This document shows positions 29,092 to 37,058 of a DNA stretch of 64,000 nt, piece by piece. The notes under the pieces are model-generated. The model saw nothing but the letters and a program-made list of their open reading frames with translations. It did no database searches and was not told the DNA's origin. Each line of letters opens with the position of its first letter. Position 1 is the stretch's first letter. The stretch covers positions 1 to 64,000 of the forward strand of contig CAIJOY010000031.1 of assembly GCA_903822425.1 (NCBI GenBank), in the 5' to 3' direction. The DNA is from an uncultured Actinomycetes bacterium. Lineage in GTDB: Bacteria > Actinomycetota > Actinomycetes > Nanopelagicales > Nanopelagicaceae. The position numbers and the translations under genes are program-made.

Positions 29092-29685
29092 TTAAATACT
29101 TACGGAACTTCTTGCTGCACTTTTTGGCGCAGGTGAAACAGCATTTCTTGGTGCAGTGTTTGTTACTGAGTTAGCACTGGGGAGAGCGCTCTTTGCTGGG
29201 GAACTACTTGTTAGGGAATTACTTTGTGTGGTGGCACTCGAAGGAACAGCTCGCAATAATGCGATCTCTCCTTCGAAATCTTCAAGGGAGTTAAAGTTAC
29301 GGTACACAGAGGCATAACGCAGGTAGGCGACCTCATCGAGTTCGCGAAGTGGCGCAAGAATTGCCAAGCCCACCTCTTGTGCTTCAATCTCTGCTTGGCC
29401 TGATGCGCGCAATGTTTCTTCCACTCGTTGAGCAAGAAGAGCTAGATCATCAGAATTCACTGGACGTCCCTGGCAGGCCTTGCCCACACCAGCAATTACT
29501 TTCTCGCGACTAAAAGGTTCAGTGGCGCCGGAGCGCTTGATGATGTTGAGCAACGTGGTCTCTTGGGTAGAAAAGCGAGCGCCACAATCTGGGCACTCCC
29601 GGCGACGGCGAATTTGGGTGCCATCTTCTACTTGGCGAGAATCGACAACGCGAGAATCATCATGTCGGCAAAATGGGCAGATCAT
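29092..29685 (-). CDS. nrdR: Transcriptional repressor NrdR with C-terminal extension
   Basis: NrdR senses ATP/dATP levels and represses ribonucleotide reductase genes. The zinc ribbon [17 protein letters not shown] ... [12 protein letters not shown] and the ATP-cone ([14 protein letters not shown] to [11 protein letters not shown]) are complete by about residue 145. The 197-aa protein then continues with a Ser/Ala/Pro-rich tail ([19 protein letters not shown]), absent from the usual 150-160-aa form. Two NrdR boxes lie upstream, so it probably represses itself and nrdJ. Confidence 0.95.
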   Translation of the reverse strand: MICPFCRHDDSRVVDSRQVEDGTQIRRRRECPDCGARFSTQETTLLNIIKRSGATEPFSREKVIAGVGKACQGRPVNSDDLALLAQRVEETLRASGQAEIEAQEVGLAILAPLRELDEVAYLRYASVYRNFNSLEDFEGEIALLRAVPSSATTQSNSLTSSSPAKSALPSANSVTNTAPRNAVSPAPKSAARSSVSI

Positions 29686-29762
29686 GCGGCGCGTCGTCCT
29701 TTCTAATCCAGTGTGCGGGTGTATCAGCGAGTTTCGTTAAGACCCATCAATAGTGCGTAAAA

Positions 29763-29809
29763 CCACTACGTATGGAACTATAGCGCGCTTTGACCCCTAC
29801 ATCTAGTGG
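29763..29809 (-). promoter_or_regulatory. Tandem NrdR boxes of the nrdR-nrdJ operon
   Basis: Two similar imperfect palindromes on the plus strand: CCACTACGTATGGA (29763-29776) and CCCCTACATCTAGTGG (29794-29809). Their CTAC cores begin 31 bp apart, three helical turns, as is usual for NrdR sites. TATAGT on the minus strand between them could be the -10 element, so bound NrdR would block polymerase. Confidence 0.75.
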
Positions 29810-29916
29810 TAACTGTAAAGGGGCACTCAAGGCTTGGCCTGTATTGGGCAGATGAATTCTTTTCTGGCGTGTCGAGGCGACCCCCAGGAGGCAAGGTCGG
29901 AAATTGCTGGCGCGAA

Positions 29917-30282
29917 TTAAGCAGGAACGCGCAGAACCTGTCCTGCAGCCACATCGGGCACGGCTAGTGCATTGGCGCTCATGATCGCATCCACCATAGA
30001 AAGAACATCAGAGCTGCCAGAGACTTTCACTGCATCACTAGCAATAGACCAGAGAGTTTCACCAGGGGCGACAACAACACTGACATAGCTAGCGTGATCT
30101 GTATGTGTCACAACAGCGCCTGCTCCAGCTTTCATCGAAAAAGCAGCGCCCAGCACTATCGCCAGAGACAACACCACGAGTGAGCGCGCTAACCGACCAC
30201 GACGCGTGATCCCTGAAGTGCTCACAGCAATCGAGGAAATACGTAGTGATTGGGACGGATAATTCAGTGCAACTGCGCTCAT
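29917..30282 (-). CDS. LysM-domain SOS cell-division suppressor (ChiZ/DivS/YneA-like)
   Basis: A 121-aa protein with one membrane helix (RSLVVLSLAIVLGAAFSM) and a C-terminal LysM domain (VVVAPGETLWSIASDAV ... QVLRVPA), so it sits in the membrane with LysM facing the cell wall. The gene lies between lexA and nrdR, divergent from lexA. This is the place of Mycobacterium Rv2719c/ChiZ and Corynebacterium divS, which block division during the SOS response. A promoter with a perfect LexA box at its -10 supports the same role. The sequence is too short to show a hydrolase domain. Confidence 0.85.
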   Translation of the reverse strand: MSAVALNYPSQSLRISSIAVSTSGITRRGRLARSLVVLSLAIVLGAAFSMKAGAGAVVTHTDHASYVSVVVAPGETLWSIASDAVKVSGSSDVLSMVDAIMSANALAVPDVAAGQVLRVPA

Positions 30283-30320
30283 GGTCTAGCCTCCTGCGAA
30301 TACAACCTTGGGGAAGGTTT

Positions 30321-30395
30321 TCGAACACTTGTTCGATAGGACATTTATAGCCCACCCCACCGACAAAAGCAAGAATAATTCGAACAGATGTTTGA
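30321..30395. promoter_or_regulatory. Divergent SOS control region with two LexA boxes
   Basis: Box 1 is TCGAACACTTGTTCGA (30321-30336), a perfect actinobacterial SOS box. Box 2 is TCGAACAGATGTTTGA (30380-30395), one base off. On the minus strand TTGCTT (30367-30372) and TATAAA (30344-30349), spaced 17 bp, form the promoter of the LysM gene. Box 1 lies just downstream of its -10. Box 2 lies about 30 bp ahead of the lexA start, so both genes should be LexA-repressed. Confidence 0.92.
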
Positions 30396-30426
30396 ATTTT
30401 TCCCCAATCTGCTCTACCCTCTACCC

Positions 30427-31074
30427 ATGAGCAAAGAAGCCCTTCCCCAGATCCCCGCAGGCCTGAGCGCCCGCCAGTTCTCAATCTTGACCGCCATTAA
30501 AGAGGCGATCGATACCAACGGCTATCCACCCAGCATGCGTGAGATTGGCCTGGCTGCCGGCCTTGCCAGCCCTGCCTCGGTCAAATATCAACTTGAAACA
30601 CTTGAAGCGAAAGGTTTTATCCGTCGCGATGTATCAAAAGGTCGCGCCCTAGAAGTGCTTCTGCCTGAATCAGATACACCTGCCTATCCTGCTGATGTGA
30701 CTCGTCAGGTACCACTTGTGGGTCGGATTGCAGCAGGTGGACCCATTCTTGCTGAGCAATCTATTGAGGAAACTTTCCCTCTTCCTGAATCCATCGTCGG
30801 TCAAGGCGAACTCTTCATGCTCAAAGTAGTGGGAGATTCCATGATCAATGCCGCTATTTGTGATGGCGACTATGTCGTGATCCGTTCGCAAAAAGATTGC
30901 AACAAAGGTGAAATCGTTGCAGCGATGATTGATGGTGAAGCAACGGTTAAAACTTTCTCACGCAAAGATGGTCACATCTGGTTGCTGCCAGCCAATGATG
31001 ACTTTGCGCCGATCAATGGCGATGACTGCGAAATCTTAGGCAAAGTCACTGCAGTATTGCGCAGCGTCAACTAG
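30427..31074 (+). CDS. lexA: SOS repressor LexA
   Basis: A 215-aa LexA. The N-terminal winged helix ([43 protein letters not shown]) binds SOS boxes. Self-cleavage occurs between Ala103 and Gly104 in GRIAAGGPI when RecA filaments form. The catalytic dyad is Ser138 (VVGDSMI) and Lys175 (GEATVKTF). ATG 30427 gives the family's usual N-terminus; the track's start at 30388 would place codons inside the LexA box. Divergent from the LysM gene, with autoregulation expected. Confidence 0.97.
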   Translation: MSKEALPQIPAGLSARQFSILTAIKEAIDTNGYPPSMREIGLAAGLASPASVKYQLETLEAKGFIRRDVSKGRALEVLLPESDTPAYPADVTRQVPLVGRIAAGGPILAEQSIEETFPLPESIVGQGELFMLKVVGDSMINAAICDGDYVVIRSQKDCNKGEIVAAMIDGEATVKTFSRKDGHIWLLPANDDFAPINGDDCEILGKVTAVLRSVN

Positions 31075-31094
31075 AGCGCTAGTTGCTTGGAAAA

Positions 31095-31922
31095 CTATCC
31101 ATAAATAGCGTCGCGACTCGTATTTCCTAAAATAGTCACCACTTCGAAACAACGCAGTGCTTGCTCCATCTTCTCGCACGTGTAGGTAACTTCGCGCGTT
31201 CCTGTTTGTTGTACGCCAGGAATATGCGTAGCAGCAATGACTTGATTCGCTGCTGCAAATTCGATGCGGAATGTGAATGGTCCCTTGAGCGGTTCTGGTT
31301 TACGCAAACGAGATAGACCATCGCGAGCAGCACTCTTGATGATCTCAAATGTCTTTTCAGGTGCAATGCACTCTGCAGTAAAACGATCTACACATCTTTT
31401 AACTGCAGCAAATCCTGCATCTGCTGCATACCGCTTAGCATCTTCAATCGTCAGATCATCTCCACTCACAAGAACAACAGGCACTCCAAGTTCTGCAGCA
31501 AAGAGTGCGTTCATATATCCCTCACTGCAAACCTCACCATTGAGCCATACTGCATTGTAAATATCCCCCGAGTAGGTATGGGACATGATTCCTTGCTGAC
31601 CTGCAGCAGTGTGATAGCCAATAAATGCCACTGCATCAGTGGACTTAGTGACCCCTTCGACCATGCAATGTTTCTTGTGCCTACCGGAAATGAGTGTCGC
31701 ACGTGGGTCTAGAAGATCGTAAACCACGTTGTGCATATTGGCGTGTGAATCATTCACGACAATATTGCGCGCTCCTGCTTCATAAAAACCTTCCACAGCT
31801 GCATTAACATCGGCAGTCATGATCTTTCGAAAGTGATCCCATCCTGGAGTACCAGGGTGAACATCTGCTGGTGAGGTAACTCCGCTAATGCCTTCCATAT
31901 CTGCTGAGATCAGAACGTTCAT
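31095..31922 (-). CDS. M55-family D-aminopeptidase (DppA-like)
   Basis: A 275-aa zinc peptidase related to Bacillus DppA, which releases D-Ala from D-Ala-containing peptides. The start MNVLISADMEGISGV carries the zinc-binding Asp8/Glu10 pair. GYHTAAG, NDSHANMHN and GEVCSEGYMNALFA give further conserved residues. It is the last gene of the long Dpp operon, overlapping the serine hydrolase by 4 bp. That suggests it works on the peptides the transporter brings in. Confidence 0.93.
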   Translation of the reverse strand: MNVLISADMEGISGVTSPADVHPGTPGWDHFRKIMTADVNAAVEGFYEAGARNIVVNDSHANMHNVVYDLLDPRATLISGRHKKHCMVEGVTKSTDAVAFIGYHTAAGQQGIMSHTYSGDIYNAVWLNGEVCSEGYMNALFAAELGVPVVLVSGDDLTIEDAKRYAADAGFAAVKRCVDRFTAECIAPEKTFEIIKSAARDGLSRLRKPEPLKGPFTFRIEFAAANQVIAATHIPGVQQTGTREVTYTCEKMEQALRCFEVVTILGNTSRDAIYG

Positions 31923-33373
31923 GCTTCCGCCTTCTTAACATTGAGGGTTTGAATACGTATAGGAGTGATGGGATTTAAGCGGATTTCACATCGCAGCGAC
32001 CCGCTTTTGCCTGGAATATCCCAAACAAAGTGCAACGGAGAATCCGAAGCAGTTTTTACTTCATTAAGCATTGATGAAGCACTGAGTCCGCCAACTTCAG
32101 CGATCAGCGCTGTGATGGAACTCTGTCGTTCGCCATACGGAACATCCATGTCAACATTTTCTTCAAAGATTTCATCTGCCAGAGTTGAGCTCCAATTACG
32201 AACAAGGAGATCAGCCTGCTTTGCTAACTCAAGTGTGTGTGGCCACTTATCCTCAAGTGGCAGCTCATACCCCATTTTCTCCAGCGCATAATCCAAGATT
32301 CCAGTGGCAGTTGCCCATGCACCCGAATACGTAGCATTCTCAAGAACAACAACAGAGAGTCCTGTTGGCACATGCCAGCGCATGTGAGAACTAAAGCCAG
32401 GATAGCCACCAGAGTGTGATACAAATTGACCATACTTTGGATCAAACTCCACGAAAAGTCCCAAACCATAACCAAAAGCACGATGTGCGTTTGAAGGAAC
32501 TGTTGCTAAGTGAGTATTAAAAGGCGATGAGGTCACAATTTGTTGCATGCTGTGGCGCGATTGAGCAGATAGCGGCCCAGAATTTTTAGCATTAGGAACT
32601 AAAGCCGAATGCATCCACTGTGCCCAGGTGCGCAGATCTCGTGCACTGCTAAAGAGTCCACCGATACATGAGAAAGCACCAGATGAAGTAAATGGCAATT
32701 CAAGCCAGTTTTCCCCGCTCTTTCGATAGCCAACAGCAACGCGATCTGGGGCAAAGAGTTCTTTATCGAAACCAGAACCACTCATGCCTAAAGGTTTCAA
32801 GATTTCGCTGGTAACAAATTCCCGGAAATCGCGGCCAGATGCTCTTTCAATTACTTGGCCCAAAAGTGCAAAACCTAAATTGGAGTATTGATATATCGCT
32901 CCTGGATTACTCGTGGTGTGCACACCGCGACTCACGATCTCTCGTAGTGCTTGCCCCGAAATTGATTCTTGCCGATCAGCCCATGGATCATCAGATGGCA
33001 ATCCCGATGACATGGCCGCAAGTTGGCCAACAGTAGGAATAGTTTTATAGGTGCTGATCTGGCTGAAGCGATACTCCTCCACAAAATCTGTGATCGGCTG
33101 ATTCAGATCAAGGGCTCCCCGATCACGCAATACCAGCAACGCTGCGATTGTAAAACTCTTGGTGCACGAGGCAATGCGAAAAGAAGTATCTGCAGTAGGT
33201 GCGCCTTGACCAACTTTGTACTGACCGATTCCTTTTTCTATAAGTACTTCTTCGCCTTGAAAGAGCGTGGCATAAATTCCGGGGCACTTGCCATCAATAA
33301 CTGGTTTGTTCATCAGCTCTTCAACGCCCTTTAAGAGTTCTTGATCTATCTTCACTCCGGACTTAGCACTCAT
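31919..33373 (-). CDS. Serine hydrolase, beta-lactamase/D-aminopeptidase family
   Basis: A 484-aa class C beta-lactamase-like enzyme with all three motifs: SxxK (Ser69-Cys-Thr-Lys72), Tyr-Ser-Asn in IYQYSNLGFALLG and HSG in VSHSGGYPGFSS. An extra C-terminal domain of about 130 residues follows the catalytic domain, as in DAP-type D-aminopeptidases. No signal peptide, so it acts in the cytoplasm, probably on imported D-amino acid or beta-linked peptides. Coupled to the M55 gene by an ATGA overlap and 9 bp after the ABC ATPase. Confidence 0.88.
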   Translation of the reverse strand: MSAKSGVKIDQELLKGVEELMNKPVIDGKCPGIYATLFQGEEVLIEKGIGQYKVGQGAPTADTSFRIASCTKSFTIAALLVLRDRGALDLNQPITDFVEEYRFSQISTYKTIPTVGQLAAMSSGLPSDDPWADRQESISGQALREIVSRGVHTTSNPGAIYQYSNLGFALLGQVIERASGRDFREFVTSEILKPLGMSGSGFDKELFAPDRVAVGYRKSGENWLELPFTSSGAFSCIGGLFSSARDLRTWAQWMHSALVPNAKNSGPLSAQSRHSMQQIVTSSPFNTHLATVPSNAHRAFGYGLGLFVEFDPKYGQFVSHSGGYPGFSSHMRWHVPTGLSVVVLENATYSGAWATATGILDYALEKMGYELPLEDKWPHTLELAKQADLLVRNWSSTLADEIFEENVDMDVPYGERQSSITALIAEVGGLSASSMLNEVKTASDSPLHFVWDIPGKSGSLRCEIRLNPITPIRIQTLNVKKAEA

Positions 33374-33382
33374 CTAATCCTC

Positions 33383-34177
33383 CTAGTTTGCGTTTCGAAC
33401 GATTGCATCAAGTTTGGGCACAGCTGAAATCAATTGTCTTGTGTAGGCATGCTGAGGATTATCAAATAAAGAAAGTGTTGGGGAGGATTCCACAATCTCT
33501 CCAAGATTGATCACATTGACTCGATCACAGAGCAAGCGCACAATGGCAAGGTCGTGTGAGATAAAAAGAATTGAAAGTTTCAGTGAATCACGAAGATCCG
33601 AGAGCAAGTTAATAATCGAGGCTTGTACAGAAACATCTAGGGCAGATACTGCTTCATCTGCGATGAGAAATTGTGGGTTCAGGGAGAGAGCCCGTGCAAT
33701 AGCCACGCGTTGCCTTTGACCGCCCGACATTGCATAAGGGCGACTATCGAGCAAACTCTCTGGGAGTTTCACTAGTGAAAGAAGTTCTTTACAACGATCT
33801 AAACGTTTCTCCTTGGGAAGAACGTTATGTGTATCGAGTAGCTCAAAAATCGCTTGTTTCACACTCATGCGCGGATCCAAAGAGGAATACGGATCTTGGA
33901 AAATCATTTGCATCTTGCGTCGATCCTCTAGTGTGCGCACCTTTGGAAGGGCTTGCCCAGCATAGAAAAGCTCACCAGAGTTCTGTTTTTGCAAGCCGAT
34001 GGCAACCCGTGCCAAAGTAGATTTGCCGGAACCAGATTCACCGACAAGTCCAACAATTTCGCCCTCATTCACATCAAGGGATACCTTCTTGAGTGCATGT
34101 ACTTGGCTCTTATTCCGGCCACGACCAACATTAAATGTCACACTGACATCTCTGGCTTCAAATATTGGTTTACTCAT
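33383..34177 (-). CDS. Dipeptide/oligopeptide ABC ATPase (DppF/OppF)
   Basis: A 264-aa ATPase: Walker [17 protein letters not shown], signature [15 protein letters not shown], Walker B FLIADEAVSALDVS, switch His in FISHDL. ATG 34177 overlaps the stop of the preceding ATPase by 8 bp; the track's start lies within that gene. Forms a heterodimer with the neighbouring DppD to drive the DppB-DppC channel. Confidence 0.93.
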   Translation of the reverse strand: MSKPIFEARDVSVTFNVGRGRNKSQVHALKKVSLDVNEGEIVGLVGESGSGKSTLARVAIGLQKQNSGELFYAGQALPKVRTLEDRRKMQMIFQDPYSSLDPRMSVKQAIFELLDTHNVLPKEKRLDRCKELLSLVKLPESLLDSRPYAMSGGQRQRVAIARALSLNPQFLIADEAVSALDVSVQASIINLLSDLRDSLKLSILFISHDLAIVRLLCDRVNVINLGEIVESSPTLSLFDNPQHAYTRQLISAVPKLDAIVRNAN

Positions 34178-35150
34178 GAGAACTCGCACTCCAGAGGGCA
34201 TCTAAATCAGCAAATTCAAAAGGAGCAATCTGCCAACCAGGTTCGACGTTTGTCATGGGCGGTGCCAATTCTTGGGATCTTTGAGTCAAGGACGGCCCCG
34301 TGTTATCCAAACCTTTAAGGCGCTGAATAGGTCCATCAATGCGTGGAATCGCACTGAGCAAGGCTTTTGTATAAGGATGGCGAGGATGTGAAAAAACCTT
34401 ATTGATGTCATCTGCTTGCTCAACAATGCGGCCTGAATACATCACTGAAATTGCATCACATAATTCGGCCACCACACCGATGTCATGGGTGACATAAAGC
34501 AAGCTAACTTTGAGCTCGCTACGTAACTTCTTAAATAGTTCAATGATCTGGGCTTGGATCGTGACATCTAATGCAGTGGTTGGTTCATCACACAAAATCA
34601 GCTCAGGTCCACATGCCAAGGCAGCTGCGATCATCACGCGCTGTTTCATTCCGCCAGAGAGTTGGAAAGGGAAATCATCAACGCGTTTACTTGCTTCACG
34701 AATGCCCACTTGATCCATCAGATCAATGGCACGCTCTCTTGCTTGCTTGCGGTTGAGATCAGAATGCTGCATCAAACTATCTGTGATCTGCTTGCCAATT
34801 TTCATCACCGGATTCAACGCGACAGATGGTTCTTGGAAAACCATGGATATGCCGGTACCTAAAACACTCTTGCGATACTTGCCACCTTCGGCGAGTAAGT
34901 CTTGACCTTGGAACTTGATGACTCCCGATGTGACGCGAACATTTGCAGGCAAAAGCCCCATGATTGCTCGCAAAGTCAAACTCTTGCCAGATCCGGATTC
35001 ACCTACAAGCCCGCGTGCGTGACCCTCCGCAACACTAAAACTGATGTTGTCGATTGCAATGTAATCACGGCCAGCAATGCGAGCAACGATTTGAAGGTCC
35101 TCTACCTCTAATACGTTAGAAGTCATTGCTCCAGAATTCATGGCGTTCAT
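34170..35150 (-). CDS. Dipeptide/oligopeptide ABC ATPase (DppD/OppD)
   Basis: A 326-aa ATPase with Walker A GLVGESGSGKSLTLRA, signature LSGGMKQRVMIAAAL and Walker B LILCDEPTTALDVT. The C-terminal part (YTKALLSAIPRIDGPIQRLKGL) is the oligopeptide/dipeptide extension domain; the cysteines often found there are absent. ATG 35150 gives an ATGA overlap with the permease stop. The 49 codons before it in the track are out-of-frame permease sequence. Confidence 0.92.
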   Translation of the reverse strand: MNAMNSGAMTSNVLEVEDLQIVARIAGRDYIAIDNISFSVAEGHARGLVGESGSGKSLTLRAIMGLLPANVRVTSGVIKFQGQDLLAEGGKYRKSVLGTGISMVFQEPSVALNPVMKIGKQITDSLMQHSDLNRKQARERAIDLMDQVGIREASKRVDDFPFQLSGGMKQRVMIAAALACGPELILCDEPTTALDVTIQAQIIELFKKLRSELKVSLLYVTHDIGVVAELCDAISVMYSGRIVEQADDINKVFSHPRHPYTKALLSAIPRIDGPIQRLKGLDNTGPSLTQRSQELAPPMTNVEPGWQIAPFEFADLDALWSASSHE

Positions 35151-36007
35151 CGCTTTACCCGCAGTGCTACGGCAAGACCATCTCCGATAAAGGAAAGTCC
35201 CAAACTCGTGATCACAACTGCTAGCGCAGGCAGGATGGTCAACGCGTAATACCCGCCAGCTAAGAATTGTTGCCCCTCTGCGATCATGCGTCCCCAATCT
35301 GGCGTGGGTGGCACGATTCCTAAACCGAAATAACTCAATGTCACGATGACGCCGATATTGAGGACGATGTCACTCATCGCATAAACAATCGCCTGCGTAA
35401 TCACGTTAGGCAGAACATGGCGCGTAATGATTTTCTGGTTGGAAATTCCACCAGTTTGGGCTGCTTCAATGAATTCCTTGGAACGAACAATCATCGTCTC
35501 GGCACGCACGATACGAGCGTATGCAACCCAACTCACTAGTGAAATTGCAATGAATATGCTTCCTACGCCATTACCTAAAATGAAGACCAAGCTAATAACC
35601 AAAACATAAAAAGGAAATGCGACAACTACATCGGCAATACGCATCACCAAGGTATCTACCCACCCAGAGAAATACCCGCATATAGCACCTACCACTGTGC
35701 CGATAACGAAGGGTGCTAGAACTGCGATGGAGGCTAGAAATAGATCTGTACGCCCGCCATAAAGTAGGCGACTCCACACATCGCGCCCCAAGTTATCGGT
35801 ACCCAAGAAATGCTCGGCAGTGCCGCCTTGTAAAGTGTTGAGTAAATCTTGTGAAATAGGATCGAATTTCGTTAAATGGGAAGCCAGTACGGCCATCGCT
35901 ACTACTACAAAAATAATGAATATACCTAAATAAAGTCGGAAGTTATTAACGCGAAATCCCCTAAGACGGCTTAATATATTTGGTCGCAGGGAAAGTGAGG
36001 TACTCAT
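35147..36007 (-). CDS. Dipeptide/oligopeptide ABC permease (DppC)
   Basis: A 286-aa inner permease with about six helices, the DppC N-terminal signature FDPISQDLLNTLQGGTAEHFLGTDNLGRDVWSRL and the EAA loop FIEAAQTGGISNQKIITRHVLPN. The gene is abutted by its neighbours on both sides: it touches the dppB stop and overlaps dppD by 4 bp. Confidence 0.94.
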   Translation of the reverse strand: MSTSLSLRPNILSRLRGFRVNNFRLYLGIFIIFVVVAMAVLASHLTKFDPISQDLLNTLQGGTAEHFLGTDNLGRDVWSRLLYGGRTDLFLASIAVLAPFVIGTVVGAICGYFSGWVDTLVMRIADVVVAFPFYVLVISLVFILGNGVGSIFIAISLVSWVAYARIVRAETMIVRSKEFIEAAQTGGISNQKIITRHVLPNVITQAIVYAMSDIVLNIGVIVTLSYFGLGIVPPTPDWGRMIAEGQQFLAGGYYALTILPALAVVITSLGLSFIGDGLAVALRVKR

Positions 36008-36942
36008 TATTTAAACCTCGCCCGTGGGTCAAGGAGTGCGTACGACACATCCGTGAGCAAATAGACCAAAACTACGAGCATCGCAAAAGTCAGCGTTGCA
36101 CCTTGTATCACCGGGAAATCTCTATTCAAAATTCCCGTCATTAAAAAAGAACCCATCCCTGGAATTCCGAAAACATTTTCTATAACCAAAGAACCGCCTG
36201 CTAGGTATCCCACTTGAATTCCCAAAATACTAATTCCCGAAATGCTTCCGTTCCGTAACGCGTATTTCAACCACACCGAGCGATTTTTTAGACCTTTCGA
36301 ACGGGCGAATGCAACGTATTCACTATCCAAAGATTCGATCACTGAAGTACGCAAACTTCTCACCAATAGCGGCACTAGCCCCAAACCAATCGTGAGGCTG
36401 GGAAGAACAAGAGACCATAGGTGTTGCAAATTGGTCTCCCCGTATCCCCCAACCGGGAATATTTGAACTTTCAAAGCAAGAAACAAGATCCCCATAGCGC
36501 CAATAAAGAATATTGGCATTCCTAAGATCACTGCATTTAAAAGGCTCACAAGATGATCAATAAATTTGTCTTTACGTATTGCTGTCCAAATGGCCAGAGG
36601 AAGAGCAAAAATGATTCCAAAAAGAGAGCCCATGATCATCAACATCAGCGTTGGAGGTAATTTCAAGCTAATCAATTTAACAATTGTTTCATTGTAGAAA
36701 AGTGAGTTACCCAAATCGCCAGTAAAGAGACCGCCAATAAAATCTAGGTACTGCTGAGTGACGGGTTTATCTAAGCCCCATTGGTGATGCAGCGCGGCAA
36801 TCGCCGCAGGTTCTGGGTGATTGCCTAAATAAGTAAGAGCTGGATCTCCCGGAGTAGCATGCATCAAGAGAAAAGTAGCGGTGATGATGCCAAAAACGAC
36901 AGGTACTAAGAGTGCAATTCTCTTGATCAAGAACCGAGTCAT
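36007..36942 (-). CDS. Dipeptide/oligopeptide ABC permease (DppB)
   Basis: A 311-aa permease with about six helices and the DppB hallmarks: the N-terminal FLIKRIALLVPVVFGIITATFLLMHATPGDPA and the coupling region YVAFARSKGLKNRSVWLKYALRN. It is the first permease gene after SBP1, separated from it by a strong hairpin. It is shared, by gene content, between two binding proteins. Confidence 0.94.
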   Translation of the reverse strand: MTRFLIKRIALLVPVVFGIITATFLLMHATPGDPALTYLGNHPEPAAIAALHHQWGLDKPVTQQYLDFIGGLFTGDLGNSLFYNETIVKLISLKLPPTLMLMIMGSLFGIIFALPLAIWTAIRKDKFIDHLVSLLNAVILGMPIFFIGAMGILFLALKVQIFPVGGYGETNLQHLWSLVLPSLTIGLGLVPLLVRSLRTSVIESLDSEYVAFARSKGLKNRSVWLKYALRNGSISGISILGIQVGYLAGGSLVIENVFGIPGMGSFLMTGILNRDFPVIQGATLTFAMLVVLVYLLTDVSYALLDPRARFK

Positions 36943-36996
36943 TCTTTCTGCACCCTCCCCTAGGTCGTAGATTGATCTTTACTCTAGTTATTCAAC

Positions 36997-37032
36997 ACGC
37001 GGTGCTCAAGAACCATCTCTTGAACACCGCGT
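36997..37032 (-). promoter_or_regulatory. 15-bp intergenic hairpin between binding protein and permease genes
   Basis: ACGCGGTGCTCAAGA-ACCATC-TCTTGAACACCGCGT is a 15-bp stem (one wobble or mismatch) with a 6-nt loop. Transcribed leftward it has no T-tract after it, so it is more likely an mRNA-protecting hairpin that raises binding-protein mRNA over permease mRNA than a terminator. Confidence 0.8.
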
Positions 37033-37058
37033 ATCGAATTACTTTTTTAAGTCATTTA

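Noticed and set aside
29813-29916. Possible adenosylcobalamin riboswitch upstream of the B12-dependent reductase operon
   Set aside because: I looked for a B12 box and the conserved core on the minus strand and found neither; the NrdR boxes explain the regulation better.
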